Source: Thermohalobaculum sp039817245
Lineage (GTDB): Bacteria > Pseudomonadota > Alphaproteobacteria > Rhodobacterales > Rhodobacteraceae
NCBI GenBank assembly: GCA_039817245.1
Contig: JBCBWF010000126.1
Location: 1-12,073 of the forward strand
Length of the DNA stretch: 12,073 nucleotides
Direction: 5' to 3'
Of this stretch, positions 6,244-12,073 are shown in pieces. How positions within the stretch are numbered: the stretch's first letter is position 1; every line of letters starts with the position of its first letter. The translations under genes were made by a program, and so were the position numbers. The notes under the pieces were generated by a model that had not been told where the DNA came from, did not search any database, and saw only the letters and a list, made by a program, of their open reading frames with translations.

Positions 6244-8016
6244 TCAGAGCGGCCAGATCAGGAGGATCGCGGGCACGGCGATCGCGAGCACGAGGAGTTC
6301 GAGCGGCAGCCCCATGCGCCAGTAGTCGCCGAAGCGGTATCCGCCGGGGCCCATGATGATGGTGTTGTTCTTGTGCCCGATGGGCGTGAGGAACGCGCAG
6401 GAGGCGGCCACGGCCACGCCCATCAGGAAGGGATCGGCGCTGACCGACAGGCTCTGGGCGATGCCGAGCGCGATGGGTGCGGCGATGAGGGTGGTGGCGA
6501 CGTTGTTGAGAAAGTCGGAGAGCGTCATCGTCACCACCATCAGCACCGTGAGCACGATCCAGGCGGGCAGGCCCTCGGTGGCGGCGACGATCACGGAGGC
6601 GATGAGGGCCGCGCCGCCGGACGCCTCGAAGGCCTGGCCGAGGGGGATGAGCGAGGCGAGAAGCACGATCACCTTCCACTCGACCGCCTCGTAGACCTCG
6701 GTGCCGCCGACGAGCCCGATGGCCGCGTAGACCACCGCGCAGGCCGCGAGCGCGATGGGCAGATAGACGAGCCCCGCGACCGCGGCGAGGATCGCGACCG
6801 CGAAGGCGGCGATCGCGATGCGGGCCTTCTGGCGCTGGACCACATCCGTGCGCCGGCCCTCGAGCGGCAGGGCGCCGAGGGCGGCGGTGGCGGCCTCCAG
6901 CCGCTCGGGCGTGCCGAGGAGGAGGAGCACGTCGCCGGGCTCCGCACGCAGGCGGCGGACGCGGTCGCGCACCCGCCGGCCCTGGCGCGCGACGCCGAGC
7001 AGCGTGATGCCGTGGCGGTAGGAGAGGCCGAGCTCGACCGCGCTGCGCCCGGCGACGCGCGATCCCTCCGGCACGATCGCCTCCATCAGCGTGAGGCTGC
7101 CGGCGGCGGGCCCGCCCTTGTGCTTGGCGGTCTCGGCGAAGTCGAGGCGGGCCTTGCCGGCGAAGGCTTCGATCGCCTTGGGGTCGCCCTCGATCACGAC
7201 GACATCGCCCGCCTCGACCGGCTCGCGGAGCGCGAAGCCGGGCAGGCGTCGGCCGCGGCGGATGAGGCCGAGAAGGTTGAGGTCGAGCTCTTCGGCCAGC
7301 GGGTCGAGATCGCCGAGCAGCACCGGCTCCTCGCGCGTGCCGGCGACCTTCAGCTCGGCGACATAGGGGCTGGCCTCGGGGCCGGCGAGGAGCTCGTGCG
7401 CGGCGGTGCGCGCGGGCAGGAGCCGCCAGCCGGCCAGCGCCACGAAGAGCACGCCGCCGATGGCGACGGCGAGGCCGACGGGCGTGAAGTCCAGCATCCC
7501 GAAAGGCGCGCCGAGCGCATCCTCGCGGTATTGGGCGATGACGATGTTGGGGGGCGTGCCGATCATCGTGATCATGCCACCGAGGATGGTGGCGAAGGAG
7601 AGGGGCATGAGCGAGCGGGCGACCGCGCGTTTGGCCCGCTCGGCCGCCTCGATGTCGAGCGGCATCAGGAGCGCGAGGGCCGCGACATTGTTGATCACGG
7701 CCGAGAGGGCCGCGCCGAAGACGGCCATGATGCCGATATGGGCGGAGGTTGGGCGGTCCTCGGCGACGACGCGGCTCGCGATCAGCTCCACCGCGCCTGA
7801 ATTGGTGAGGCCGCGGGAGACGATGAGCACGAGCGCGATGATCACGACCGCGGAGTGCCCGAAGCCGGAGAACGCCTGCTCCGCCGGCACCAGCCCCGCG
7901 ATCACGCCGATGACGAGGGCCCCGAACGCGACGAGATCGTAGCGGATCCGGCCCCAGACGAGCAGCGCGAAGACCGCGGCGAAGATCGCGAAGAGGCCGG
8001 CCTGTTCGATGGTCAT
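6244..8016 (-). CDS. SLC13/DASS-type anion transporter with central TrkA-C (RCK_C) domains
   Basis: The 590-residue inner-membrane protein has two hydrophobic halves, about 1-200 and 400-590, separated by a soluble region. The first half has SAVINNVAALALL (Asn109, Asn110) and MIGTPPNIVI (153-159); the second has SDFLNNVATT (about 500) and PIGHKNN (about 545). These paired motifs mark the divalent anion:Na+ symporter family. The soluble middle contains two TrkA-C-like units, around 205-290 (LNLLGLIRRGRRLPG...GDVVVIEGDP) and 300-385 (HGITLLGVARQGRRV...GDVLLLLGTP), a layout known for SLC13 proteins of sulfate or dicarboxylate type. The substrate is not readable. ATG at 8016 has a modest GGAG site; open frame further upstream runs through the MAPEG gene in another frame and is ignored. 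It is probably the last gene of the DUF1330-MAPEG group. Confidence 0.87.
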   Translation of the reverse strand: MTIEQAGLFAIFAAVFALLVWGRIRYDLVAFGALVIGVIAGLVPAEQAFSGFGHSAVVIIALVLIVSRGLTNSGAVELIASRVVAEDRPTSAHIGIMAVFGAALSAVINNVAALALLMPLDIEAAERAKRAVARSLMPLSFATILGGMITMIGTPPNIVIAQYREDALGAPFGMLDFTPVGLAVAIGGVLFVALAGWRLLPARTAAHELLAGPEASPYVAELKVAGTREEPVLLGDLDPLAEELDLNLLGLIRRGRRLPGFALREPVEAGDVVVIEGDPKAIEAFAGKARLDFAETAKHKGGPAAGSLTLMEAIVPEGSRVAGRSAVELGLSYRHGITLLGVARQGRRVRDRVRRLRAEPGDVLLLLGTPERLEAATAALGALPLEGRRTDVVQRQKARIAIAAFAVAILAAVAGLVYLPIALAACAVVYAAIGLVGGTEVYEAVEWKVIVLLASLIPLGQAFEASGGAALIASVIVAATEGLPAWIVLTVLMVVTMTLSDFLNNVATTLIAAPIALGIAQSLSVSADPFLMGVAVAASCAFLTPIGHKNNTIIMGPGGYRFGDYWRMGLPLELLVLAIAVPAILLIWPL

Positions 8017-8034
8017 GCGCGCTCCGGCGTGGGC

Positions 8035-8058
8035 CGCGCGGGCGGGATTGCCCGCGCG
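8035..8058 (-). other. Intergenic hairpin between MAPEG and transporter genes
   Basis: A perfect 9-bp GC stem (8035-8043 with 8050-8058) encloses a 6-base loop. It lies in the 79-bp gap between two leftward genes. No T-run follows on the minus strand, so it may cause only partial termination or act as an mRNA-stabilising stem. Confidence 0.4.
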
Positions 8059-8095
8059 CCCGAGCCTAGGCCCGGTGCCGGGGCGCGCGCAACGC

Positions 8096-8533
8096 TCAGA
8101 CCGGAGCGGCGCCCGAGCCGATCGCCAGGTAGAGGAGGTAAGCGCCGAGCACGAAGCCGCTGAGGGCGGTGCCGGCCGCGCCCGCGGCCCGCAGCGCGAG
8201 GAACGTCCCACCCCCGCCGACGAGATGCGACCCGGCCTCGGAGACGAAGCCGATCGCATGGCTGATGCGCGCCACGACGAAGAGGCCGGTGACGCCGAGG
8301 AGCAGGAGCGAGGGCGCCCCCGCCAGCTCGGCCAGCGCGAGGGCGGCGATGAAGAGGGCCGCGTTCTCGGCGAGGTTGGCGTGCCGGCGCATGCGCCGCT
8401 CCAGCGTCCGGTCGTCGCCGGTGCCGGCGCCGACGCCGAGCCGGCTGCGGGTGAAGCCCACATTCATCATCAGGGCCTGTTGCAGGCAGATCAGGAGGCC
8501 GGCGGCGCCGGCAGCGATCACGGGGAAGCTCAT
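8096..8533 (-). CDS. MAPEG family membrane protein
   Basis: The 145-residue protein has four hydrophobic segments (about 5-25, 55-72, 75-97 and 110-135), the size and topology of the MAPEG family (membrane-associated proteins in eicosanoid and glutathione metabolism). The family signature is visible as RRMRRHANLAENAALF (46-61), with Asn53 and Glu56, and as RISHAIGF (89-96). Bacterial members are often uncharacterised; some have glutathione transferase or peroxidase activity. ATG at 8533 is preceded by GAGGAGAG about 9 bases upstream. It lies 31 bp after the DUF1330 gene in the same direction, so co-transcription is likely. Glutathione-dependent activity is an inference from the family only. 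Confidence 0.85.
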   Translation of the reverse strand: MSFPVIAAGAAGLLICLQQALMMNVGFTRSRLGVGAGTGDDRTLERRMRRHANLAENAALFIAALALAELAGAPSLLLLGVTGLFVVARISHAIGFVSEAGSHLVGGGGTFLALRAAGAAGTALSGFVLGAYLLYLAIGSGAAPV

Positions 8534-8564
8534 GGCGGGTGTCTCTCCTCGGTTGGCGGGCTGG

Positions 8565-8885
8565 TCAGGCGGAGGCGGCGGGGAAGGCGGGCAGGACCAT
8601 CATGAGCGCGGTGTCGGGCTCGGTGAGCGCGAGCCGCCGGGCCTTGAGCGGCGCATAGGCCTCCGAGCCGTACCAGGCGTCGAAGGCCTCGGCGGAGGGG
8701 AACTCGATCACGGCGGTGTTGTTGCGGTCGTACCGGCCCTCCACGACGCGGGGGGTGCCGGTGGCGGCCACGATCCGCGCGCCGAGCCCTTCGAGCTGGG
8801 CCATGACGGGCTTGCCGTAGTCGCTGGTGAAGGTGTCTCGGTCCGCGATGGTCATCTGCACGACGACGTAGACGGGGCTGCTCAT
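8565..8885 (-). CDS. DUF1330 domain protein
   Basis: The 106-residue protein matches DUF1330, small cytoplasmic proteins with a dimeric alpha+beta-barrel fold and no established reaction. Typical features are the opening strand PVYVVVQMTIADRDTFTSDY, the central GARIVAATGTPRVVEGRYDRNNTAVIEFPSAEAFDAWYGSEAYAPLKARR split by conserved Glu and Trp-Tyr positions, and the short C-terminal strand. ATG at 8885 follows GAGGAGAG with 4 bases spacing. It is first in the leftward group and is divergent from the LysR gene, so the regulator may control it. Similar barrels occur in antibiotic biosynthesis monooxygenase-like proteins, but no catalytic residue can be named here. Confidence 0.87.
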   Translation of the reverse strand: MSSPVYVVVQMTIADRDTFTSDYGKPVMAQLEGLGARIVAATGTPRVVEGRYDRNNTAVIEFPSAEAFDAWYGSEAYAPLKARRLALTEPDTALMMVLPAFPAASA

Positions 8886-8961
8886 GGCGCTCTCCTCATT
8901 CGGGTTCGGGCGCCGCCGGGCGCCTCTGGACCGCTAGCTAATGGCGCGCTGGCGCGACGTC

Positions 8962-8995
8962 GATTTGCAGATTTGCAGAGTGCCGGTGCAAAATC
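8962..8995. promoter_or_regulatory. Probable LysR-type operator (TTTGCA dyad with tandem repeat)
   Basis: GATTTGCA occurs twice in tandem (8962-8969, 8970-8977). An inverted copy TGCAAAATC follows at 8987-8995, giving the dyad TTTGCA-N9-TGCAAA (8972-8992). The site lies in the 135-bp divergent gap, 26 bases before the LysR start codon and about 77 bases before the DUF1330 start. Dyads of this form with TTGCA/TGCAA arms are usual for LysR regulators and their own promoters, so autoregulation and control of the divergent group are likely. Confidence 0.6.
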
Positions 8996-9020
8996 GCGCC
9001 AACGGAGAGCGGAGGGCGGC

Positions 9021-9899
9021 ATGGACTGGGAAGACCTGAAGACCTTCACCGAGGTCGCCACCACCGGCTCGGTGCGCAAGGCGGCGCGGGCGCTCGGCGT
9101 GCATCATTCAACCGTCAGCCGGCGGGTGGAGCGGCTGGAGGCGGATGTGGCGACGCGCCTTTTCGACCGCCGGCCGGAGGGGTTCGCGCTCACGGCCTGC
9201 GGGGAGGAGCTGCTCTCGGTCGCGCGCCGCTTTGCCGATGAGCTGCGCGATGCCGGGCGCAGCATTGCCGGGCGGGACAGCGCGCTCTCGGGCCGGGTGA
9301 CGCTGACCATGGCCGAACCCATCGCCGTCCATGGCTTCGCGCCGCGGCTGCCGGAGTTCGTGGCGCGGTTTCCGGAGCTGGAGCTCGATATCCGGGTGAC
9401 GGTCAGCATGCTGGATATCTCGCGCGGGGCGGCGGATATCGCGATCCGGATGGACAACAACCCGCCCGAGACGCTGGTGGGCAAGCGGCTCTTCGCGTTT
9501 CACGAGACGGTCTATGCGAGCCCCGACTATCTGCGGGCGCATGATCCGGTGGGCGACCCGGCCTCGGCGCGATGGCTCGGCTGGCGGATCGCGGGGCGGG
9601 CGCGGCCGCTCTGGGTGGAGGCCACCGAGTTCCGCGACGTGCCGGTCTGGGGCGCGTTCGGCAATGTGGCGATGCAGCAGGCGGCGGTGCGCGCGGGGCT
9701 GGGGCTCGCGGCGCTGCCCTGCTACATGGCCGACCGCGACCCGGGCCTGGTGCGCGCGACGGCGCGCGAGCCCGTGGCGGGGCGGGATATCTGGATCCTG
9801 ACGCATCCGGATCTGCGCCATGTGGCGCGGATCCGGGCGGTGATGGCCTTCGCCGAGGAGGTGCTGCGGGCCGACCGGGCGCTCTTTCTCGGAGCGTGA
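9021..9899 (+). CDS. LysR family transcriptional regulator
   Basis: The 292-residue protein has an N-terminal winged helix-turn-helix (residues 1-60: DLKTFTEVATTGSVRKAARALG, then HHSTVSRRVERLE, then LFDRRPEGFALT) and a C-terminal LysR substrate-binding domain from about residue 90 to 290, ending with a hydrophobic helix. The HTH form and WEDLKTF opening are like the subgroup of LysR proteins that regulate adjacent single-operon targets. ATG at 9021 follows GGAGGG (9011-9016). It is divergently transcribed from the DUF1330-MAPEG-SLC13 group with a dyad in between, so that group is its most likely target, with inducer unknown. It converges on the peptidoglycan-binding protein gene with 16 bp between the stops. 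Confidence 0.93.
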   Translation: MDWEDLKTFTEVATTGSVRKAARALGVHHSTVSRRVERLEADVATRLFDRRPEGFALTACGEELLSVARRFADELRDAGRSIAGRDSALSGRVTLTMAEPIAVHGFAPRLPEFVARFPELELDIRVTVSMLDISRGAADIAIRMDNNPPETLVGKRLFAFHETVYASPDYLRAHDPVGDPASARWLGWRIAGRARPLWVEATEFRDVPVWGAFGNVAMQQAAVRAGLGLAALPCYMADRDPGLVRATAREPVAGRDIWILTHPDLRHVARIRAVMAFAEEVLRADRALFLGA

Positions 9900-9901
9900 C
9901 G

Positions 9902-9915
9902 CCCGGCCGGCCGGG
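9902..9915. terminator. Perfect GC palindrome between convergent stop codons
   Basis: CCCGGCCGGCCGGG at 9902-9915 is a perfect 14-bp palindrome filling almost all of the 16 bp between the LysR TGA and the stop of the leftward gene. It has no loop of its own and no T-run, so it is a weak bidirectional terminator candidate at best. Confidence 0.3.
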
Positions 9916-11208
9916 TCAGAGGCCGCAGACCGTCGCCAGCTTCTTCTGCGTGCGCGGGCCCGGTATCCCGTCCACCCCCATTCGGTAGGCGGTCTGGAAG
10001 CGGATGATGGCGCCGCGGGTGAGCGGGCCGCAGATCCCGTCCACCGGGCCTGCGCCGAAGCCTGCGTAGTTCAGCCGGTACTGCACGCCGGTGAGATGCT
10101 CCGCGCGCGGGATGCGCGGGGCGCCGCGGCCTTTGGGCAGGGGCTTCAGCTTCACGGTCCGGTTCGTCGTGCGGCGCGCCTTGTAGGCCTCGAAGGAGCG
10201 TTTCAGCACCTCAGCATCCGCCTGTGCCGCAGTGCGCATCGCGGCGGCGGGGGCGACGGGGAACATGATGTCGACGCCCTCCTCCAGGGTCTCCTGCGCG
10301 GTAACGCCGGAGAGGAGGAACGCGCTGCCACGCATGAGCTGGGCGCTGTATTCGAGCGCGCCGCCGATGGCGTTGCCCTCCACCAGCACCGCGGCCTTGT
10401 CAGCGCCTGCGCCGGCGAAGACGCGGTAGCCGTCCACCGCCTTGAAGTTCTCTCCGGCCTGGGCGAGTTCGTCGAGGCTCGCCATCAGGCGGCCGCCATG
10501 GTCGGAGAAGCGGACACGTCCGAGGCTGTCGCGCACCGCGATCATCGCGTGTCCGGCGGCCTTGCCCTTGTTCTTGCCGGCCGCGCGCGTCCAGCGGATC
10601 GAGAAAATCACGACGCCGTTCTCGTTGGCGGCCCAGCGGACGATGTCGTCGATCGAATTGGGCACGCCGAGGGGGCGGACGCGCACGCCCTGGCTCTTGA
10701 GGAAGGGGATCAGGGTATCGACCCAGGACCAGACCTTGTGCATGCCCTCGGCGTTTTTGCCGAAGCTGGCCAGCGGCTTGCCGAGCGCGGCCGCGGCGTC
10801 CTGCGCGGTCACGAAGAGGTTGCGGGGGCGTCCGCCGACGATGGAGAGCGCGTGGTTCACCGCCGTGAAGGTGCAGGGGCCCGAGACGCCCTCGGTCTGC
10901 ACGGCGAGGCGGCGGATGGCGAGATGCGCGGCGCGGCCATAGCTGGCGCCGGCGCGGCCGAGGGGGCCGAGGAGGACGAGAAGGCGCAGGCCGTCCTCCG
11001 CATAGCCCCAGCCGCCCTTGGCGGCACCCTGGCCGAAGCGCAGCACATCGACGAAGCCCTGGCCGAGATCCATGAAGGTGCTCGTGGTGGTGGCGATGGC
11101 GATGGTCCACCATTGCGGGTTCTGCGCGACCCATTCGCCGAGGATCTGTTCGCTCTCGGCCTTCTGGCGGTCCCACCAGTTTGCGATATCGACGGCGGCG
11201 GCACCCAT
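9916..11208 (-). CDS. Uncharacterised papain-like (Cys-His-Asp) protein with C-terminal peptidoglycan-binding domain
   Basis: I do not recognise this 430-residue protein as a named family. Three parts are visible. Residues 1-105 hold a Trp-rich, amphipathic start (NWWDRQKAE, NPQWWTIAIATTT) and a Gly-rich hydrophobic stretch (FVDVLRFGQGAAKGGWG, LRLLVLLGPLGRAG); there is no signal peptide. Residues 107-265 have GPCTFTAVNHAL (Cys112), KAAGHAMIAVRD (His220) and VRFSDHGG (Asp236), in the order and context of papain-like peptidases or deamidases. Residues 370-430 form a PG_binding_1-type repeat (GVQYRLNYAGFGAGPVDG.CGPLTRGAIIRFQ..YRMGVDGIPGPRTQKKL), with Cys393 and Cys428 that might pair. A linker rich in Lys/Arg/Pro (337-368) precedes it. 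ATG at 11208 follows AGGAGG. It could be a secreted effector or toxin, or an envelope enzyme; no immunity gene is evident beside it. Confidence 0.8.
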   Translation of the reverse strand: MGAAAVDIANWWDRQKAESEQILGEWVAQNPQWWTIAIATTTSTFMDLGQGFVDVLRFGQGAAKGGWGYAEDGLRLLVLLGPLGRAGASYGRAAHLAIRRLAVQTEGVSGPCTFTAVNHALSIVGGRPRNLFVTAQDAAAALGKPLASFGKNAEGMHKVWSWVDTLIPFLKSQGVRVRPLGVPNSIDDIVRWAANENGVVIFSIRWTRAAGKNKGKAAGHAMIAVRDSLGRVRFSDHGGRLMASLDELAQAGENFKAVDGYRVFAGAGADKAAVLVEGNAIGGALEYSAQLMRGSAFLLSGVTAQETLEEGVDIMFPVAPAAAMRTAAQADAEVLKRSFEAYKARRTTNRTVKLKPLPKGRGAPRIPRAEHLTGVQYRLNYAGFGAGPVDGICGPLTRGAIIRFQTAYRMGVDGIPGPRTQKKLATVCGL

Positions 11209-11317
11209 GCCGGGCCTCCTGAACGGTCGGGCCGGCGCGCTGCCCGGCGGGCGGCGGCGCGGCCTCTGTGGGATGGGGCGGGCGGCGGCGATGGCGCGCC
11301 CGACGGTCGGGGACGGA
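11209..11317. other. Gap between peroxiredoxin and papain-like protein genes
   Basis: The 109 bp contain a short stem CCCGA-CGG-TCGGG (11299-11311) seven bases past the peroxiredoxin stop, without a T-run, and AGGAGG just ahead of the next start. No promoter-like pair was recognised, so the two genes may or may not be co-transcribed. Confidence 0.4.
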
Positions 11318-11980
11318 TCAGCGCGCGGGCTGGGCGACGATGCGCAGATAGGGCTTCGGCGAGGCCCAGCCCGGCGGGAAGGCGCGCTCGGCTTCCGCGT
11401 CGGAGACGGAGGGCAGGATCATCACCGCGTCGCCGTCGCGCCAGTTGGCGGGCGTGGCCACCTTGTGGCGCGCGGTGAGCTGCAGGCTGTCGATCACGCG
11501 CAGAAGCTCGCCGAAATCGCGCCCGGTGCTCATGGGGTAGACGAGCATGAGCTTGATGCTCCGGTCCGGCGCGATGACGAAGACGCTGCGCACGGTGTGA
11601 TTGTCCGCCGCGCTGCGGCCCTCGGCGCTGTTGCCGGCGGAGGCGGGGAGCATGCCGTAGAGCTTGGCCACGGCGAGCTGCGGATCGGCGATGATCGGGA
11701 AGTTGGGCGCGATGCCCTGGGTCTGCTCGATATCGGCGACCCAGCGGCGATGCGCCTCCATGGTGTCGACGCTGAGGCCGAGCACCTTCACCCCGCGACG
11801 GCGGAACTCGGGCATCAGGCGCGCGACGGCGCCGAGCTCGGTGGTGCAGACCGGCGTGAAATCCTTGGGATGGGAGAAGAGGACGCACCAGTCCTGACCC
11901 GCCCACTCGTGGAAGCGGATCGGGCCCTGGGTGGTGTCGGCGGCGAAGTCGGGAGCGGTGTCGCCCAGCGAAAGTCGCAT
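11318..11980 (-). CDS. 1-Cys peroxiredoxin (Prx6 subfamily)
   Basis: The 220-residue cytoplasmic enzyme reduces hydrogen peroxide or organic hydroperoxides. The active site is PKDFTPVCTTEL with Pro38, Thr42 and peroxidatic Cys45 (PxxxTxxC); Arg131 in NHTVRSVFVI is the expected third active-site residue. The PVCTTE form, the length, the long C-terminal arm (NWRDGDAVMILPSVSDAEAERAFP) and the lack of a C-terminal resolving Cys place it in the Prx6 group; Cys32 is the only other cysteine. ATG at 11980 is chosen because GDTAPDF lies close behind it and GGAGA precedes it; an in-frame ATG at 12043 adds a low-complexity extension not typical of the family. It lies upstream of the papain-like gene, same strand, 109 bp apart. 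Confidence 0.93.
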   Translation of the reverse strand: MRLSLGDTAPDFAADTTQGPIRFHEWAGQDWCVLFSHPKDFTPVCTTELGAVARLMPEFRRRGVKVLGLSVDTMEAHRRWVADIEQTQGIAPNFPIIADPQLAVAKLYGMLPASAGNSAEGRSAADNHTVRSVFVIAPDRSIKLMLVYPMSTGRDFGELLRVIDSLQLTARHKVATPANWRDGDAVMILPSVSDAEAERAFPPGWASPKPYLRIVAQPAR

Positions 11981-11993
11981 AACGGTCTCCGTT
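11981..11993 (-). promoter_or_regulatory. Hairpin covering the peroxiredoxin ribosome-binding site
   Basis: In the mRNA sense, AACGG-AGA-CCGTT is a 5-bp stem with a 3-base loop lying directly against the ATG, and the Shine-Dalgarno GGAGA is split between stem and loop. Such a stem could reduce translation until opened. It is short, so the effect may be small. Confidence 0.4.
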
Positions 11994-12037
11994 GCGGTAT
12001 GGCTGCCGGCGCCGAGGGGGGATGGCGCCGACGCAAC
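11991..12037. repeat. Nested inverted repeats upstream of the peroxiredoxin gene
   Basis: GTTGCG (11991-11996) pairs with CGCAAC (12032-12037), and inside it a 7-bp stem CGGCGCC (12007-12013) pairs with GGCGCCG (12024-12030) around a purine-rich loop. The structure sits just upstream of the gene and could be an operator or a leader stem. The rest of 12038-12073 shows nothing recognisable. Confidence 0.4.
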
Positions 12038-12073
12038 TCCCATACGCGGACGGGCCCGGGCGGGCCTGAAGGA

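Noticed and set aside
6373..7800. Plus-strand open frame opposite the SLC13 transporter
   Set aside because: Low-complexity Glu/Gly/Asp/Arg product with no family likeness, a shadow of the transporter.
8017..8463. N-terminal extension of the SLC13 protein into the MAPEG gene region
   Set aside because: It overlaps a recognisable MAPEG gene in another frame, and the transporter's first membrane helix starts right after the ATG at 8016.
10096..11478. Plus-strand open frame opposite the papain-like protein and part of the peroxiredoxin gene
   Set aside because: It spans two real minus-strand genes and encodes a low-complexity product.

Overview
The window is GC-rich DNA with dense, mostly head-on or divergent single genes and short operons. 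Codon bias, strong GGAGG-type ribosome sites and the gene families present suggest an alphaproteobacterium, probably close to Rhodobacterales. This placement is an inference from style, not from a marker gene. No rRNA, tRNA, CRISPR array or recognisable transposase gene was seen.

Left part (1-2617): the window opens inside a perfect 119-bp inverted copy of the 3' end of the first gene, an HpcH/HpaI-type aldolase (138-902, minus). That copy looks like a fold-back junction, either an assembly or amplification chimera or a real inverted duplication. A Nudix hydrolase (1199-1657, plus) and a D-2-hydroxyacid dehydrogenase (1667-2617, minus) follow, convergent with only 9 bp between stop codons.

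Middle (2746-8885): a polytopic permease of the ion-transporter type (2746-4191, plus) precedes an IlvD/Edd-family sugar-acid dehydratase (4489-6222, plus). Between them lies a 152-bp, clearly AT-richer segment bounded by a 25-bp near-perfect inverted repeat, resembling a small non-autonomous mobile element or a large structured leader. A leftward group follows: DUF1330 protein (8565-8885), MAPEG membrane protein (8096-8533) and an SLC13/DASS transporter with central TrkA-C domains (6244-8016).

Right part (9021-11980): a LysR regulator (9021-9899, plus) is divergent from the DUF1330 gene, with a TTTGCA dyad and tandem repeat in the gap. It converges on an unusual 430-residue protein (9916-11208, minus) with a probable papain-like Cys-His-Asp core and a C-terminal peptidoglycan-binding domain. 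A 1-Cys peroxiredoxin (11318-11980, minus) closes the window.

Working together (inference): dehydratase, aldolase, 2-hydroxyacid dehydrogenase and permease are the usual parts of a non-phosphorylative sugar-acid pathway, in which an acid is dehydrated to a 2-keto-3-deoxy acid and split to pyruvate plus an aldehyde. They are not in one operon here, so the link is suggestive only. The most novel candidates are the papain-like/peptidoglycan-binding protein and the 152-bp inverted-repeat element.
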